Source of the DNA: an uncultured Prevotellaceae bacterium
Lineage (GTDB): Bacteria > Bacteroidota > Bacteroidia > Bacteroidales > Bacteroidaceae
NCBI GenBank assembly: GCA_905202115.1
Contig: CAJKQZ010000096.1
Span: 1 to 9,369, forward strand
DNA length: 9,369 nt
Reading direction: 5' to 3'
Within the stretch, counting starts at the first letter, position 1. The number at the start of each line of letters is the position of its first letter. Both the position numbers and the translations under genes were made by a program. The notes beneath the pieces were generated by a model. The model was not told where the DNA came from. It saw nothing but the letters and a program-made list of their open reading frames with translations, and did no database searches. This document shows positions 1 through 6,748 of the stretch, one piece after another.

Positions 1-124
1 TGAGATATTTTGAATTATCTCAGACATATTTCAAATTATCTCTGAGATAATTTTTCTTACGTGCGGGAATGTTTTTTCAGTTAGGCAGAAGTGGTAGTTT
101 CTATGCGAATAAATATTCATTTGC
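1..124 (+). repeat. Dispersed two-hairpin repeat, copy 1 (left end cut by window)
   Basis: Hairpin 1 is cut by the window start: the remaining left arm TGAGATA (1-7) pairs with the right arm TATCTCAGACATA (16-28) across an 8-nt loop. Palindrome 2 (33-53) has 10-nt arms AAATTATCTC and GAGATAATTT around one central T. A conserved tail follows (54-124), containing TGCGGGAA, GTTTTTTCAG and TGCGAATAAATATTCATTTGC-like sequence. Bases 1-124 match 1328-1451 at 117 of 124 positions by my hand alignment. No protein is encoded. The rest of the leader up to the KilA-N gene (125-276) shows nothing I can name. Confidence 0.85.
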
Positions 125-276
125 AGGCGCTCCGATTATCGGGTGTGTCTGTTGCATGGAAAAGCTTCCTTAGTTTCGGCTCGGCCGTAGGTGCTTTTTC
201 TTGATTTTTTAATACAAGTGACTGTCTTTTCGTTGTAAATGGTTCTTAATATGGATGTAATTCAATGAATTGTGGC

Positions 277-284
277 TATATTTG
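277..284 (+). promoter_or_regulatory. Possible Bacteroidetes -7 box for the KilA-N gene
   Basis: TATATTTG fits the Bacteroidetes -7 consensus TAnnTTTG exactly and sits 28 bases before the ATG at 313, giving a short leader. No convincing TTTG is seen at the -33 position, so this is only half of a promoter. Confidence 0.35.
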
Positions 285-312
285 CTACAAGGACTAAAAG
301 AGTCGATTAAGA

Positions 313-1120
313 ATGGCAAAAATCACAGTTCAGAACACCGAGGTTAACGTCATGAAAGTAAATGGCGAGGATTATATATGTCTTACGGATATGCTGCGCG
401 CCAAAGACGGAGATTTTTTCATAACCGATTGGCTGCGTAACCGCAATACGCTTGAATACATAGGCATTTGGGAGAAAGTATATAATCCCTATTTTAATTA
501 TGGCGAATTCGCCATAATTAAAAATCATTCCGGTCTTAACAGTTTCAAAATAAGTGTTAAGGAATTCGTGGCACGTACTAATGCGATATGTGTTCAGGCA
601 AAAGCAGGCCGCTACGGTGGCACATACGCCCATAAGGATATTGCTTTTGAATTTGCAATGTGGATTAGTCCGGAGTTCAAAATCTACATAGTTAGGGAAT
701 TCCAGCGGCTTAAAAGCGGACGAGCAGCGGTTGTTGGGTTGGTCGGCCAAGCGCGAACTGTCGAAAATAAACTATCGTATACATACCGATGCAATAAAGC
801 AGAACCTTATCCCCGCCGAGGTTACATCGGCGCAGGCGAACATCATCTATGCCAACGAAGCCGACGTATTGAATGTGGCGATGTTCGGCATGACGGCAAA
901 ACAGTGGAGGGAAGTCAATCCCGAACTGAAAGGCAACATTCGTGACTATGCCACAATCAACGAACTTATCTGTCTGTCGAACATGGAAAACCTGAATGCG
1001 GTTTTTATTGAGCAAGGCATTCCGCAGGGCGAACGTCTTGTAAAGCTCAATCGGATAGCTATTCATCAGATGAGTGTGCTGGAAAGCGCCGGCAGCGGAG
1101 ATAGGAATCTGCTGAAATAG
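313..1120 (+). pseudogene. KilA-N domain protein, broken by a +1 frameshift
   Basis: The N-terminal part (residues 1-133, from ATG 313) has the KilA-N features YICLTDM, GRYGGTYAHKDIAFEFAMWI and SPEFKIYIVREFQRL. The frame then turns to unrelated sequence that runs to a stop at 945. The family sequence resumes in the next frame: from 713 it reads KADEQRLLGWSAKREL, then NYRIHTDAIKQNLIP, YANEADVLNVAMFGMTAKQW and GNIRDYATINEL, and ends at 1120. Removing one A from the AAAA run at 712-715 joins the two parts into a 268-residue protein, about the usual length for the family. KilA-N is a putative DNA-binding domain known from phage antirepressors and bacterial accessory genes; the function of this one is not known. 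The gene stands alone between two repeat copies. The break could be a real mutation or a sequencing/assembly indel; the reading frame after it is otherwise intact, which suggests that it is recent or an error. Confidence 0.85.
492..523. repeat. Perfect 32-bp palindrome inside the KilA-N coding region
   Basis: The two 16-base halves are exact reverse complements, centred on the GAATTC between 507 and 508, with no loop. Codon boundaries are symmetric about the centre, so the ten codons at 493-522 pair as reverse complements (TTT/AAA, AAT/ATT, TAT/ATA, GGC/GCC, GAA/TTC) and both strands spell FNYGEFAIIK. It could form a cruciform or a very stable mRNA hairpin, or be a binding site for a dimeric protein. 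Confidence 0.95.
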
Positions 1121-1167
1121 TTAGATGAAATACATTTGCCAAAAGATTGAATCAATCGGCTACGCAC

Positions 1168-1198
1168 CGAAGCGAAGATTTCGTTTCGAACCGTTTTT
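1168..1198 (+). terminator. Likely rho-independent terminator after the KilA-N gene
   Basis: CGAAGCGAA (1168-1176) pairs with TTCGTTTCG (1180-1188) over a 3-nt loop, nine pairs including one G-U, and a TTTTT run follows at 1194-1198. It lies 48 bases after the stop of the KilA-N frame. The stem is moderate in strength and the T run starts six bases after it, so the call is moderate. Confidence 0.5.
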
Positions 1199-1227
1199 CT
1201 CGGGACAGAAATGTTCCGCTCTTTGAA

Positions 1228-1259
1228 AGTGAATATTCTTTCATGTCGTAGTGAATATT
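1228..1259 (+). repeat. Short direct repeat AGTGAATATT, two copies
   Basis: AGTGAATATT occurs at 1228-1237 and again at 1250-1259, a 22-bp offset or about two helical turns. It lies between the putative KilA-N terminator and repeat copy 2. Such spacing suits a protein that binds two sites on one DNA face, but two AT-rich 10-mers may also be chance. Confidence 0.4.
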
Positions 1260-1318
1260 TTTCCACGGTTTTTACGAAATGCTTTCTGACCGAAAATACA
1301 GGTGTTTCGGGGCATGAA

Positions 1319-1451
1319 AAATATGTCTGAGATATTTTGAATTATCTCAGACATATTTCAAATTATCTCAGAGATAATTTTTCTTACATGCGGGAACGTT
1401 TTTTCAGTTCGGCAGAAGCTGTAGTTTCTGTGCGAATAAATATTCATTTGC
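1319..1451 (+). repeat. Dispersed two-hairpin repeat, copy 2 (most complete)
   Basis: Hairpin 1 has a 16-bp perfect stem (1319-1334 with 1343-1358; core arms TATGTCTGAGATA and TATCTCAGACATA) and an 8-nt loop TTTTGAAT. Palindrome 2 (1360-1380) has arms AAATTATCTC and GAGATAATTT around a central A, and is followed by TTCTT. The conserved tail runs to about 1451, with weaker similarity to about 1461. It lies between the KilA-N terminator and the promoter of the binding-protein gene. Confidence 0.9.
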
Positions 1452-1493
1452 TGGTGTTCCGGAGTGCGGTCGTTCCGTTTTGACCGAGCATTG

Positions 1494-1524
1494 TTGGGTA
1501 CTTTTCCGAAAAAAGCTAATTTTG
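1494..1524 (+). promoter_or_regulatory. Likely promoter for the binding protein / permease operon
   Basis: TAATTTTG at 1517-1524 matches the Bacteroidetes -7 box TAnnTTTG, and a TTG at 1494-1496 lies 20 bases upstream as a partial -33 element. Transcription would begin near 1531, leaving a leader of only about 14 bases before the ATG at 1545, or 29 before the in-frame ATG at 1560. Confidence 0.5.
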
Positions 1525-1544
1525 CCTCATATTCTAATGTTTAA

Positions 1545-2693
1545 ATGATTATTTACTCCATGCGCGTTTCCTGTGTCTACGCTACTGTTTCTCTGCTGTG
1601 CGCGGCGTTTGTGCTACTGTCTTGTGGCGGCAGAAGCGTACCGTCGGGCAGCTCTAACGATACTGTCGTGTTCCGATATTCGCGCCTTGTTCGTATAGAG
1701 AATTTCAACGGATACAGTGTTGCCCGCATAAGCAATCCGTGGCGCGGGGGAGAGGTGCTGCACAGTTACATACTCGTGCCTTCCGATGAGCCGCTGCCTG
1801 AGGAATTGCCCGAAGGCACGGTGGTAAGAACGCCTTTGCGCCGTGCGGTTGTGTTTACTTCGGTACACAGCGGACTACTCGCTTCGCTCGGACGGCTCGA
1901 CGCTGTGGCCGGAGTGTGCGATTACCGGTACGTTCTGCTTCCTGCTGTGCGTAGCCGTGTGGAAAGCGGTGAGATAAAGGATATGGGCTTGTCTGTACAG
2001 CCCGATGTGGAGCGCATTGTAGGCGTCCGTCCCGACGCGCTGCTTGTTTCTCCGTTCGAAGGTTCTGGCGGTTACGGCAAACTCGAGACCGCGGGCATTC
2101 CCCTCATAGAGTGTGCGGACTATATGGAAAGCTCTCCTTTGGCTCGGGCCGAGTGGATGCGCTTTCTCGGAATACTTTTTGGCTGCCGGCACGAGGCCGA
2201 TTCGCTTTTTTCGGTAGTGGAGAAAAATTACCTGTCTCTGAGCAGGGCCGCGGCGGGAACGCGTTCCCGCCTGCGTGTGATGTGCGACCTTATGCAGGGG
2301 GCTGCGTGGTATGTGCCCGGCGGAAGGAGTACAATAGGTCGAGCCATTGCCGACGCGGGAGGCGACTATGTTTTCAGCGGCGACACTGTGGCCGGTTCGG
2401 TGGGCAAGACGTTCGAGGCGGTATACAACGAGGCTCTCAACGCCGATGTGTGGATAATACGCAGGGGAGAGGCCGGCAATCTCACTTATGCGTCGCTGAA
2501 AAAGGAGCGCGAGGCGTATTCCCGCTTCCGTCCGTGGAAAGAACGCTGCATATACGCCTGCAATACGCTGGAAGTGCCGTTTTTCGACGAATCGCCGTTC
2601 CGCCCCGACTATCTTCTGAACGATTTTGTGAGGATTTGTCATCCTGAAATGTCTATAGGTACTGGTTTTCACTATTTTCATCCTCTTAAATAG
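1545..2693 (+). CDS. ABC importer substrate-binding lipoprotein, BtuF/FecB type
   Basis: This is a 382-residue periplasmic binding protein of the cobalamin/iron-siderophore/heme class (Peripla_BP_2). A hydrophobic leader ends in the lipobox LLSC with the acylated Cys at residue 27, so the protein is expected to be membrane-anchored. The binding domain covers roughly residues 100-350: VVFTSVHSGLLASLGRLDAV (102-121), IKDMGLSVQPDVERIVGVRP (144-163), SPLARAEWMRFLGILFG (197-213) and a GGRSTIGRAIADAGGDYVF segment (259-277) are the usual landmarks. An in-frame ATG at codon 6 (1560) gives an equally good signal peptide and may be the true start. The permease gene follows after 40 bases that contain a small GCCGC/GCGGC hairpin (2698-2714). 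Its ligand cannot be told from sequence: cobalamin, heme and ferric siderophores are all possible. Confidence 0.87.
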   Translation: MIIYSMRVSCVYATVSLLCAAFVLLSCGGRSVPSGSSNDTVVFRYSRLVRIENFNGYSVARISNPWRGGEVLHSYILVPSDEPLPEELPEGTVVRTPLRRAVVFTSVHSGLLASLGRLDAVAGVCDYRYVLLPAVRSRVESGEIKDMGLSVQPDVERIVGVRPDALLVSPFEGSGGYGKLETAGIPLIECADYMESSPLARAEWMRFLGILFGCRHEADSLFSVVEKNYLSLSRAAAGTRSRLRVMCDLMQGAAWYVPGGRSTIGRAIADAGGDYVFSGDTVAGSVGKTFEAVYNEALNADVWIIRRGEAGNLTYASLKKEREAYSRFRPWKERCIYACNTLEVPFFDESPFRPDYLLNDFVRICHPEMSIGTGFHYFHPLK

Positions 2694-2733
2694 CGTTGCC
2701 GCTCGCGTTGCGGCCCGTATATAAACTGTTTTT

Positions 2734-3786
2734 ATGGAGATTTTTCACAACACGTTTGCCGTAAGGCGCACAACGGCGGCTTTTGTCTGCTGTGCGGCCG
2801 CTGTCGTGTTGTTTTTTGCGCTCAGCCTGTTTTTCGGAACCGTCGATATTCCCGCTGCCGGCGTATGCGATGCCCTTCTCGGGCGTTCAGTCAATGAGGC
2901 GTGGAGCTTCATCGTAGTGCATTCCCGCCTTGTGCAGGCAATGACTGCCACGCTCTGCGGCGCGGCGCTTTCGGCTGCGGGACTTATGCTTCAGACTTGT
3001 TTCGCGAATCCGCTTGCCGACACTTCCATACTCGGTGTCAACGCCGGAGCAAGTCTGGGGGTAGCGCTGGCGTTCTTCCTTCTCGGCGGGGGCTTTGTGG
3101 GCGGCGGTTTCTCGCTTGCCGGCTTTTCGCTCGTGCTTGTGGCCGCGTTTGCAGGCGCGGCGGTGGTGCTTATGCTGCTTACCGCTTTTGCCGCTGTGCT
3201 GCGCAGCAGTCTCATGCTGCTTATAGCCGGAATAATGGTGAGCTATGTAGCTTCGGCGGTCATAAGTCTGCTCAGTTCTTTTGCCACGGCCGAGGGAGTG
3301 CATTCGTATGTTTTCTGGGGAATGGGCAATTTCGGCGGCGTATCTCTCGAAATGTTGCCGGCTTTTGCGGTTGTGATAATTGTGGCGCTTGCGGCCGCGC
3401 TGTCAATGGTAAAACCGCTTAATGCAATGCTTTTGGGCGACGATTATGCCGCGAATCTCGGGGTTTCTGTAAGGGGCGTGCGCTTGAGAATGCTTGCCGT
3501 AACGGGAGTGCTCGGTGCTACGGTCACGGCTTTCTGCGGCCCTGTGGCATTTATAGGACTGGCTGTGCCGCATGTGGCGCGTTTTATGGCCGGTACGGCC
3601 GACCACCGCGTGCTAATGCCGCTCACCGTTATGTGCGGGGCGGCTGTGGCGCTGGCGTGCGGCTTTGTCTGCAACCTGCCCGCGGGAAATGTTTTCATAC
3701 CGCTTAACGCTGTGACGTCGTTGTGGGGTGTGCCGGTGATTATGTACGTGCTTTTTTCCGCCCGTGGGCGAAGCCGGCTTACCTGA
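2734..3786 (+). CDS. ABC importer permease, FecCD/BtuC family
   Basis: This 350-residue, very hydrophobic protein has the length and landmarks of a FecCD permease, which works as a homodimer in the inner membrane. Family motifs are GAALSAAGLMLQ (76-87), NPLADTSILGVNAGASLG (92-109), a cytoplasmic coupling region GDDYAANLGV (235-244), and FIGLAVPHVARF (273-284). The terminal segment VTSLWGVPVIMYVL matches the usual ending, although the expected P-x-G before it reads PLN here. It is in the same transcription unit as the binding protein upstream. A cognate ATPase (BtuD/FecE type) would normally be the third gene, but none follows: the stop is followed after about 80 bases by repeat copy 3. The ATPase must be encoded elsewhere, shared, or lost. 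Confidence 0.9.
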   Translation: MEIFHNTFAVRRTTAAFVCCAAAVVLFFALSLFFGTVDIPAAGVCDALLGRSVNEAWSFIVVHSRLVQAMTATLCGAALSAAGLMLQTCFANPLADTSILGVNAGASLGVALAFFLLGGGFVGGGFSLAGFSLVLVAAFAGAAVVLMLLTAFAAVLRSSLMLLIAGIMVSYVASAVISLLSSFATAEGVHSYVFWGMGNFGGVSLEMLPAFAVVIIVALAAALSMVKPLNAMLLGDDYAANLGVSVRGVRLRMLAVTGVLGATVTAFCGPVAFIGLAVPHVARFMAGTADHRVLMPLTVMCGAAVALACGFVCNLPAGNVFIPLNAVTSLWGVPVIMYVLFSARGRSRLT

Positions 3787-3863
3787 TGCCGGTGCGCGTA
3801 AAATATCAACCTTTTTCGCACCAGGTATCCGTATTCTTGCAAAGCCTTTCCACAGGCCGGAAA

Positions 3864-3930
3864 AAATATGTCTGAGATATTTTAAAACATCTCAGACATA
3901 ATTCAAATTATCTCTGAGATAATTTTTTCT
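3864..3930 (+). repeat. Dispersed two-hairpin repeat, copy 3
   Basis: Hairpin 1 pairs 3867-3878 with 3889-3900 (12 bp); the thirteenth pair seen in copy 2 is lost by an A-to-C-type mismatch, and the loop is A/T-rich. Palindrome 2 (3905-3925) is the same as in copy 1 and runs straight into a six-T tract (3925-3930 area). The downstream tail is diverged: TGCGGGA and TTTCGTGCGAGTA remain recognisable up to about 3970. It lies between the permease stop and the decarboxylase promoter, and its second palindrome plus T tract might stop readthrough from the transporter genes. Confidence 0.85.
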
Positions 3931-4041
3931 TGCTGCGGGAGGATTTGAAACAGGTTTCGTGCGAGTACCGTTTTTGCCTGCTCTCTATATAATAATAGGT
4001 GTGTGCGTGCTTCTGTGCGACGATAATTAATTTGTACATGC

Positions 4042-4071
4042 TTTGAATATCACAATAAAAATGTATTTTTG
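4042..4071 (+). promoter_or_regulatory. Promoter of the methylmalonyl-CoA decarboxylase operon
   Basis: TTTG at 4042-4045 and TATTTTTG at 4064-4071 match the Bacteroidetes -33 and -7 boxes with an 18-base spacer, close to the usual 19-21. Initiation near 4078 would give a leader of about 60 bases before the ATG at 4141. This is the best promoter in the window. No riboswitch or operator was recognised in the leader. Confidence 0.65.
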
Positions 4072-4140
4072 CATGAGAATCAAAAGGTCTGTATGATTTT
4101 TTGCCTAATTGAAACAATCAAATAACAAAAACGAATAATA

Positions 4141-5694
4141 ATGAGTCTACAAACCGAGAAAATCAGGGAATTGGTAGAAAAGCGCGCCCAGGCCCGCATA
4201 GGCGGCGGCGAGAAAGCCATCGAGAAACAACACGCAAAAGGCAAGTTCACCGCTCGTGAACGCATAGAGCTGCTTCTCGACAAAGGCAGCTTTGAGGAAA
4301 TGGACATGTTCAAGCTCCACCGTTGCACTAACTTCGGAATGGAGAAAAAACAATATCTCGGCGACGGCGTCGTGACGGGAAGCGGAACGATAAACGGCCG
4401 TTTGGTGTATGTTTTCGCGCAAGACTTTACCGTAAACGGCGGCTCGCTCAGCGAAACAATGGCCGAGAAAATATGCAAGGTTCAGGACCAGGCCATGAAA
4501 ATGGGAGCGCCCTGCATTGGAATAAACGATTCGGGCGGCGCACGCATACAGGAAGGTATCAGTTCGCTCGCAGGCTTCGGAAACATTTTCCAGCGCAATA
4601 TCGAGAGCTCGGGCGTTGTTCCGCAGATTTCGCTCATCAGCGGCCCATGCGCCGGCGGTGCCGTTTATTCGCCTGCGCTTACCGACTTCGTGATAATGCT
4701 CGAAGGTGTTTCCTATATGTTCCTTACCGGACCTAAAGTGGTCAAGACCGTAACCGGCGAGGATGTTTCGCAGGAAGACCTCGGCGGCGCTTCGGTGCAC
4801 TCCACCAAGAGCGGCGTGGCTCATTTCACTGCGAAAACCGAGGAGGAGGCCGCACAACTCGTTCATAAGCTGCTCGAGTTCATTCCTCAGAACAACATGG
4901 AGGAAGCTCCGCGCAAAGTCTGCACCGACAGTATCGACAGAAAAGAAGACTTGCTCAACGAAATAATACCCGACAACGCAAACCAGGCCTACGATATGTA
5001 CAAGGTGATAAGCGCTATCGTAGACGACGGTGAATTCTTTGAGGTTCATGCGAACTTCGCGCGCAATATTATAGTGGGCTTCGCGCATTTCAACGGTCAG
5101 AGCGTTGGCGTGGTTGCAAATCAGCCCAGTGTTTACGCCGGTGTGCTCGACTGCAACGCCAGCCGTAAAGGTGCACGCTTCGTACGTTTCTGCGACGCAT
5201 TCAATATTCCGCTTGTGACACTCGTAGACGTTCCGGGCTTCCTTCCCGGCACGGGACAGGAGTACAACGGTGTTATCGACCACGGAGCAAAACTGCTTTA
5301 CGCTTACGGCGAAGCAACTGTGCCCAAAGTAACGGTAACTCTCAGAAAGAGCTATGGCGGTTCGCACATCGTGATGAGTTGCAAGCAGCTTAAAGGCGAC
5401 CTTAACTACGCATGGCCTTCTTCGGAGATAGCCGTAATGGGCGGAAGCGGAGCCGTTGCCATTCTTTACGCAAAAGAGGCGAAAAGTCACGAAGATCCTA
5501 AGGCTTTCCTCGCAGAGAAGGAGAAGGAATACAACGATTTGTTCTCGAATCCCTATCAGGCTGCGAAATATGGCTATATCGACGATGTGATAGAGCCGCG
5601 CAACACACGTTTCCGCATTTGCCGCGCACTCGCGCAGCTTGAAACAAAACGCGAGGCGCGTCCTGCAAAGAAACACGGCAATATTCCATTGTAA
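4141..5694 (+). CDS. mmdA: Methylmalonyl-CoA decarboxylase alpha subunit (carboxyltransferase)
   Basis: This 517-residue protein is a full-length biotin-dependent carboxyltransferase of the propionyl-CoA carboxylase beta / MmdA family. It moves the carboxyl group from methylmalonyl-CoA to the biotin of the gamma subunit, on the cytoplasmic side of the membrane complex. Visible landmarks are NDSGGARIQEGI (129-140), the oxyanion-type glycine motif GPCAGGAVYSPA (168-179), FLTGPKVVKTVTGE (195-208), VDVPGFLPGTGQEYNGVI (362-379), SYGGSH (404-409), MGGSGAVAILYAKE (433-446) and the typical C-terminus KHGNIPL. PccB cannot be told from MmdA by these motifs alone, but the downstream OadG, biotin carrier and OadB genes, and the absence of a biotin carboxylase gene, favour the decarboxylase. 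The ATG follows an A-rich leader. A gene for the delta subunit starts 20 bases after the stop. Confidence 0.95.
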   Translation: MSLQTEKIRELVEKRAQARIGGGEKAIEKQHAKGKFTARERIELLLDKGSFEEMDMFKLHRCTNFGMEKKQYLGDGVVTGSGTINGRLVYVFAQDFTVNGGSLSETMAEKICKVQDQAMKMGAPCIGINDSGGARIQEGISSLAGFGNIFQRNIESSGVVPQISLISGPCAGGAVYSPALTDFVIMLEGVSYMFLTGPKVVKTVTGEDVSQEDLGGASVHSTKSGVAHFTAKTEEEAAQLVHKLLEFIPQNNMEEAPRKVCTDSIDRKEDLLNEIIPDNANQAYDMYKVISAIVDDGEFFEVHANFARNIIVGFAHFNGQSVGVVANQPSVYAGVLDCNASRKGARFVRFCDAFNIPLVTLVDVPGFLPGTGQEYNGVIDHGAKLLYAYGEATVPKVTVTLRKSYGGSHIVMSCKQLKGDLNYAWPSSEIAVMGGSGAVAILYAKEAKSHEDPKAFLAEKEKEYNDLFSNPYQAAKYGYIDDVIEPRNTRFRICRALAQLETKREARPAKKHGNIPL

Positions 5695-5714
5695 AAGATC
5701 TTTCCGAAACATAA

Positions 5715-6635
5715 ATGCCGCATAGAATAACATTTTTTATCGTATCCCTGTCGCTGTTGTTTGCAACAAGTGCGGCCGCACAGGACGCAAGCAGCTTTAA
5801 GATAAGCGAGGTGGTGGTGGATAATCCCGACGGGCTTGTCGACGAATACGGTAGCCGCTCGCCGTGGATAGAGATTGCCAACACTTCGTGGGGAACGATA
5901 AGTCTGCAGAACTGTTATCTTACCAACAACCGCAAGGCGCTTGAAGATATGTCCGTGCCGGAGCGCATAAAGCTTATGTCACTGATTGCGCGCGGCGATT
6001 CTCGCACCACGCTCGAGGCGCAGAAACGCATCGTGTTCTTTGCCGACGGGCGTACGAACCTCGGAACATTGCACACGAACTTCACGCTCACGCCTGGAAA
6101 GGATAACTTCATTGCGTTGTTCGACGGAAATGCGCGTACGTTGCTCGATTCTGTCACGGTTCCGGCTTGTTTGCCGGCAGGATACTCCTACGCCCGTGTT
6201 CTCTCCGAGAACATGAAATCCTACACGTGGAAAGCGCTTCCTCCCGAGGATGTGACGCCAGGCAATGCTAACAATCTTGGAAATGTGAACGAAGACAAGG
6301 TGGCGGAGTTCAAGGAACGCGACCCGCACGGCTTTGGAATGGCTATCCTGGGCATGGGAATCGTTTTCAGTTGCTTGATTTCTTTGTATTTGTTCTTTAA
6401 AGTGTTCGGCATATTCTTTCATAAAAATAATGAAAGCAATGCCGCGCGTCCGATGAAAGTAATTTCTGAGGAAAGGAGCGATTCCGGCAATGAAGCAACC
6501 TTGCAGGAAATATACATGGCGGTCATAGCGCTTGCGCTCAGCAGGGCGGTGAAGAATCACGACGAGGAAAGCGGCATTATAACCATAAAACCGCACCGTT
6601 CCAACTGGAATGTACGTGCGAATAATCAAGGCTGA
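5715..6635 (+). CDS. mmdD: Decarboxylase delta subunit: lamin-tail-like domain fused to OadG-type anchor
   Basis: This is a 306-residue membrane protein. Residues 1-22 form a signal peptide ending in AAA before QD. Residues 27-187 resemble a lamin-tail domain: FKISEVVVDNPDG, WIEIANTS (51-58), L..CYLTNN, FTLTPGKDNFIALFD, and a closing TPGNANN (181-187). One strong membrane helix (about 207-235) follows, and a cytoplasmic tail ends in MAVIALALSRAVKNHDEES...ITI...WN. The helix plus tail is the OadG/MmdD part, which assembles the Na+-pumping complex; the beta-sandwich domain would lie outside the cytoplasmic membrane. Classic delta or gamma subunits are only about 80-120 residues, so the domain is an addition, apparently shared by other Bacteroidetes. 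The assignment rests mostly on operon position, topology and the tail motif. Confidence 0.8.
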   Translation: MPHRITFFIVSLSLLFATSAAAQDASSFKISEVVVDNPDGLVDEYGSRSPWIEIANTSWGTISLQNCYLTNNRKALEDMSVPERIKLMSLIARGDSRTTLEAQKRIVFFADGRTNLGTLHTNFTLTPGKDNFIALFDGNARTLLDSVTVPACLPAGYSYARVLSENMKSYTWKALPPEDVTPGNANNLGNVNEDKVAEFKERDPHGFGMAILGMGIVFSCLISLYLFFKVFGIFFHKNNESNAARPMKVISEERSDSGNEATLQEIYMAVIALALSRAVKNHDEESGIITIKPHRSNWNVRANNQG

Positions 6636-6748
6636 TGATTTCGCAATGGAGAAAGGCGGAAAATAAACGGTTACGTTTTATGGATAGTCTGACTTTATTG
6701 CATGAAATTCGTTTGAAATAAACTTTAAGATTATTGTAAAATAAAATA

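Noticed and set aside
709..740. Programmed ribosomal frameshift in the KilA-N gene
   Set aside because: A +1 shift is needed, and there is no slow stop codon or rare-codon pause at the shift point and no family precedent that I know; a one-base indel in the A run explains it more simply.
1461..1544. Cobalamin riboswitch in front of the BtuF-like gene
   Set aside because: No B12-box-like sequence is seen and the likely promoter leaves a leader of only about 14-29 bases, too short for such a riboswitch.
3791..3822. Inverted repeat GGTGCG/CGCACC just after the permease stop as a terminator
   Set aside because: Only six pairs with a 20-base loop and no T run directly after it; too weak to call.
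4141..5694. Propionyl-CoA carboxylase beta subunit as the product name
   Set aside because: The motifs fit both, but no biotin carboxylase gene is present, while OadG-, carrier- and OadB-type genes follow in the order of a decarboxylase operon.
4147..5733. A 528-codon open frame on the minus strand across the whole mmdA gene
   Set aside because: It mirrors a strongly conserved carboxyltransferase gene, shows no recognisable domain, and arises from codon bias on the coding strand. Similar long minus-strand frames over 1875-2681 and 5979-6629 are rejected for the same reason.
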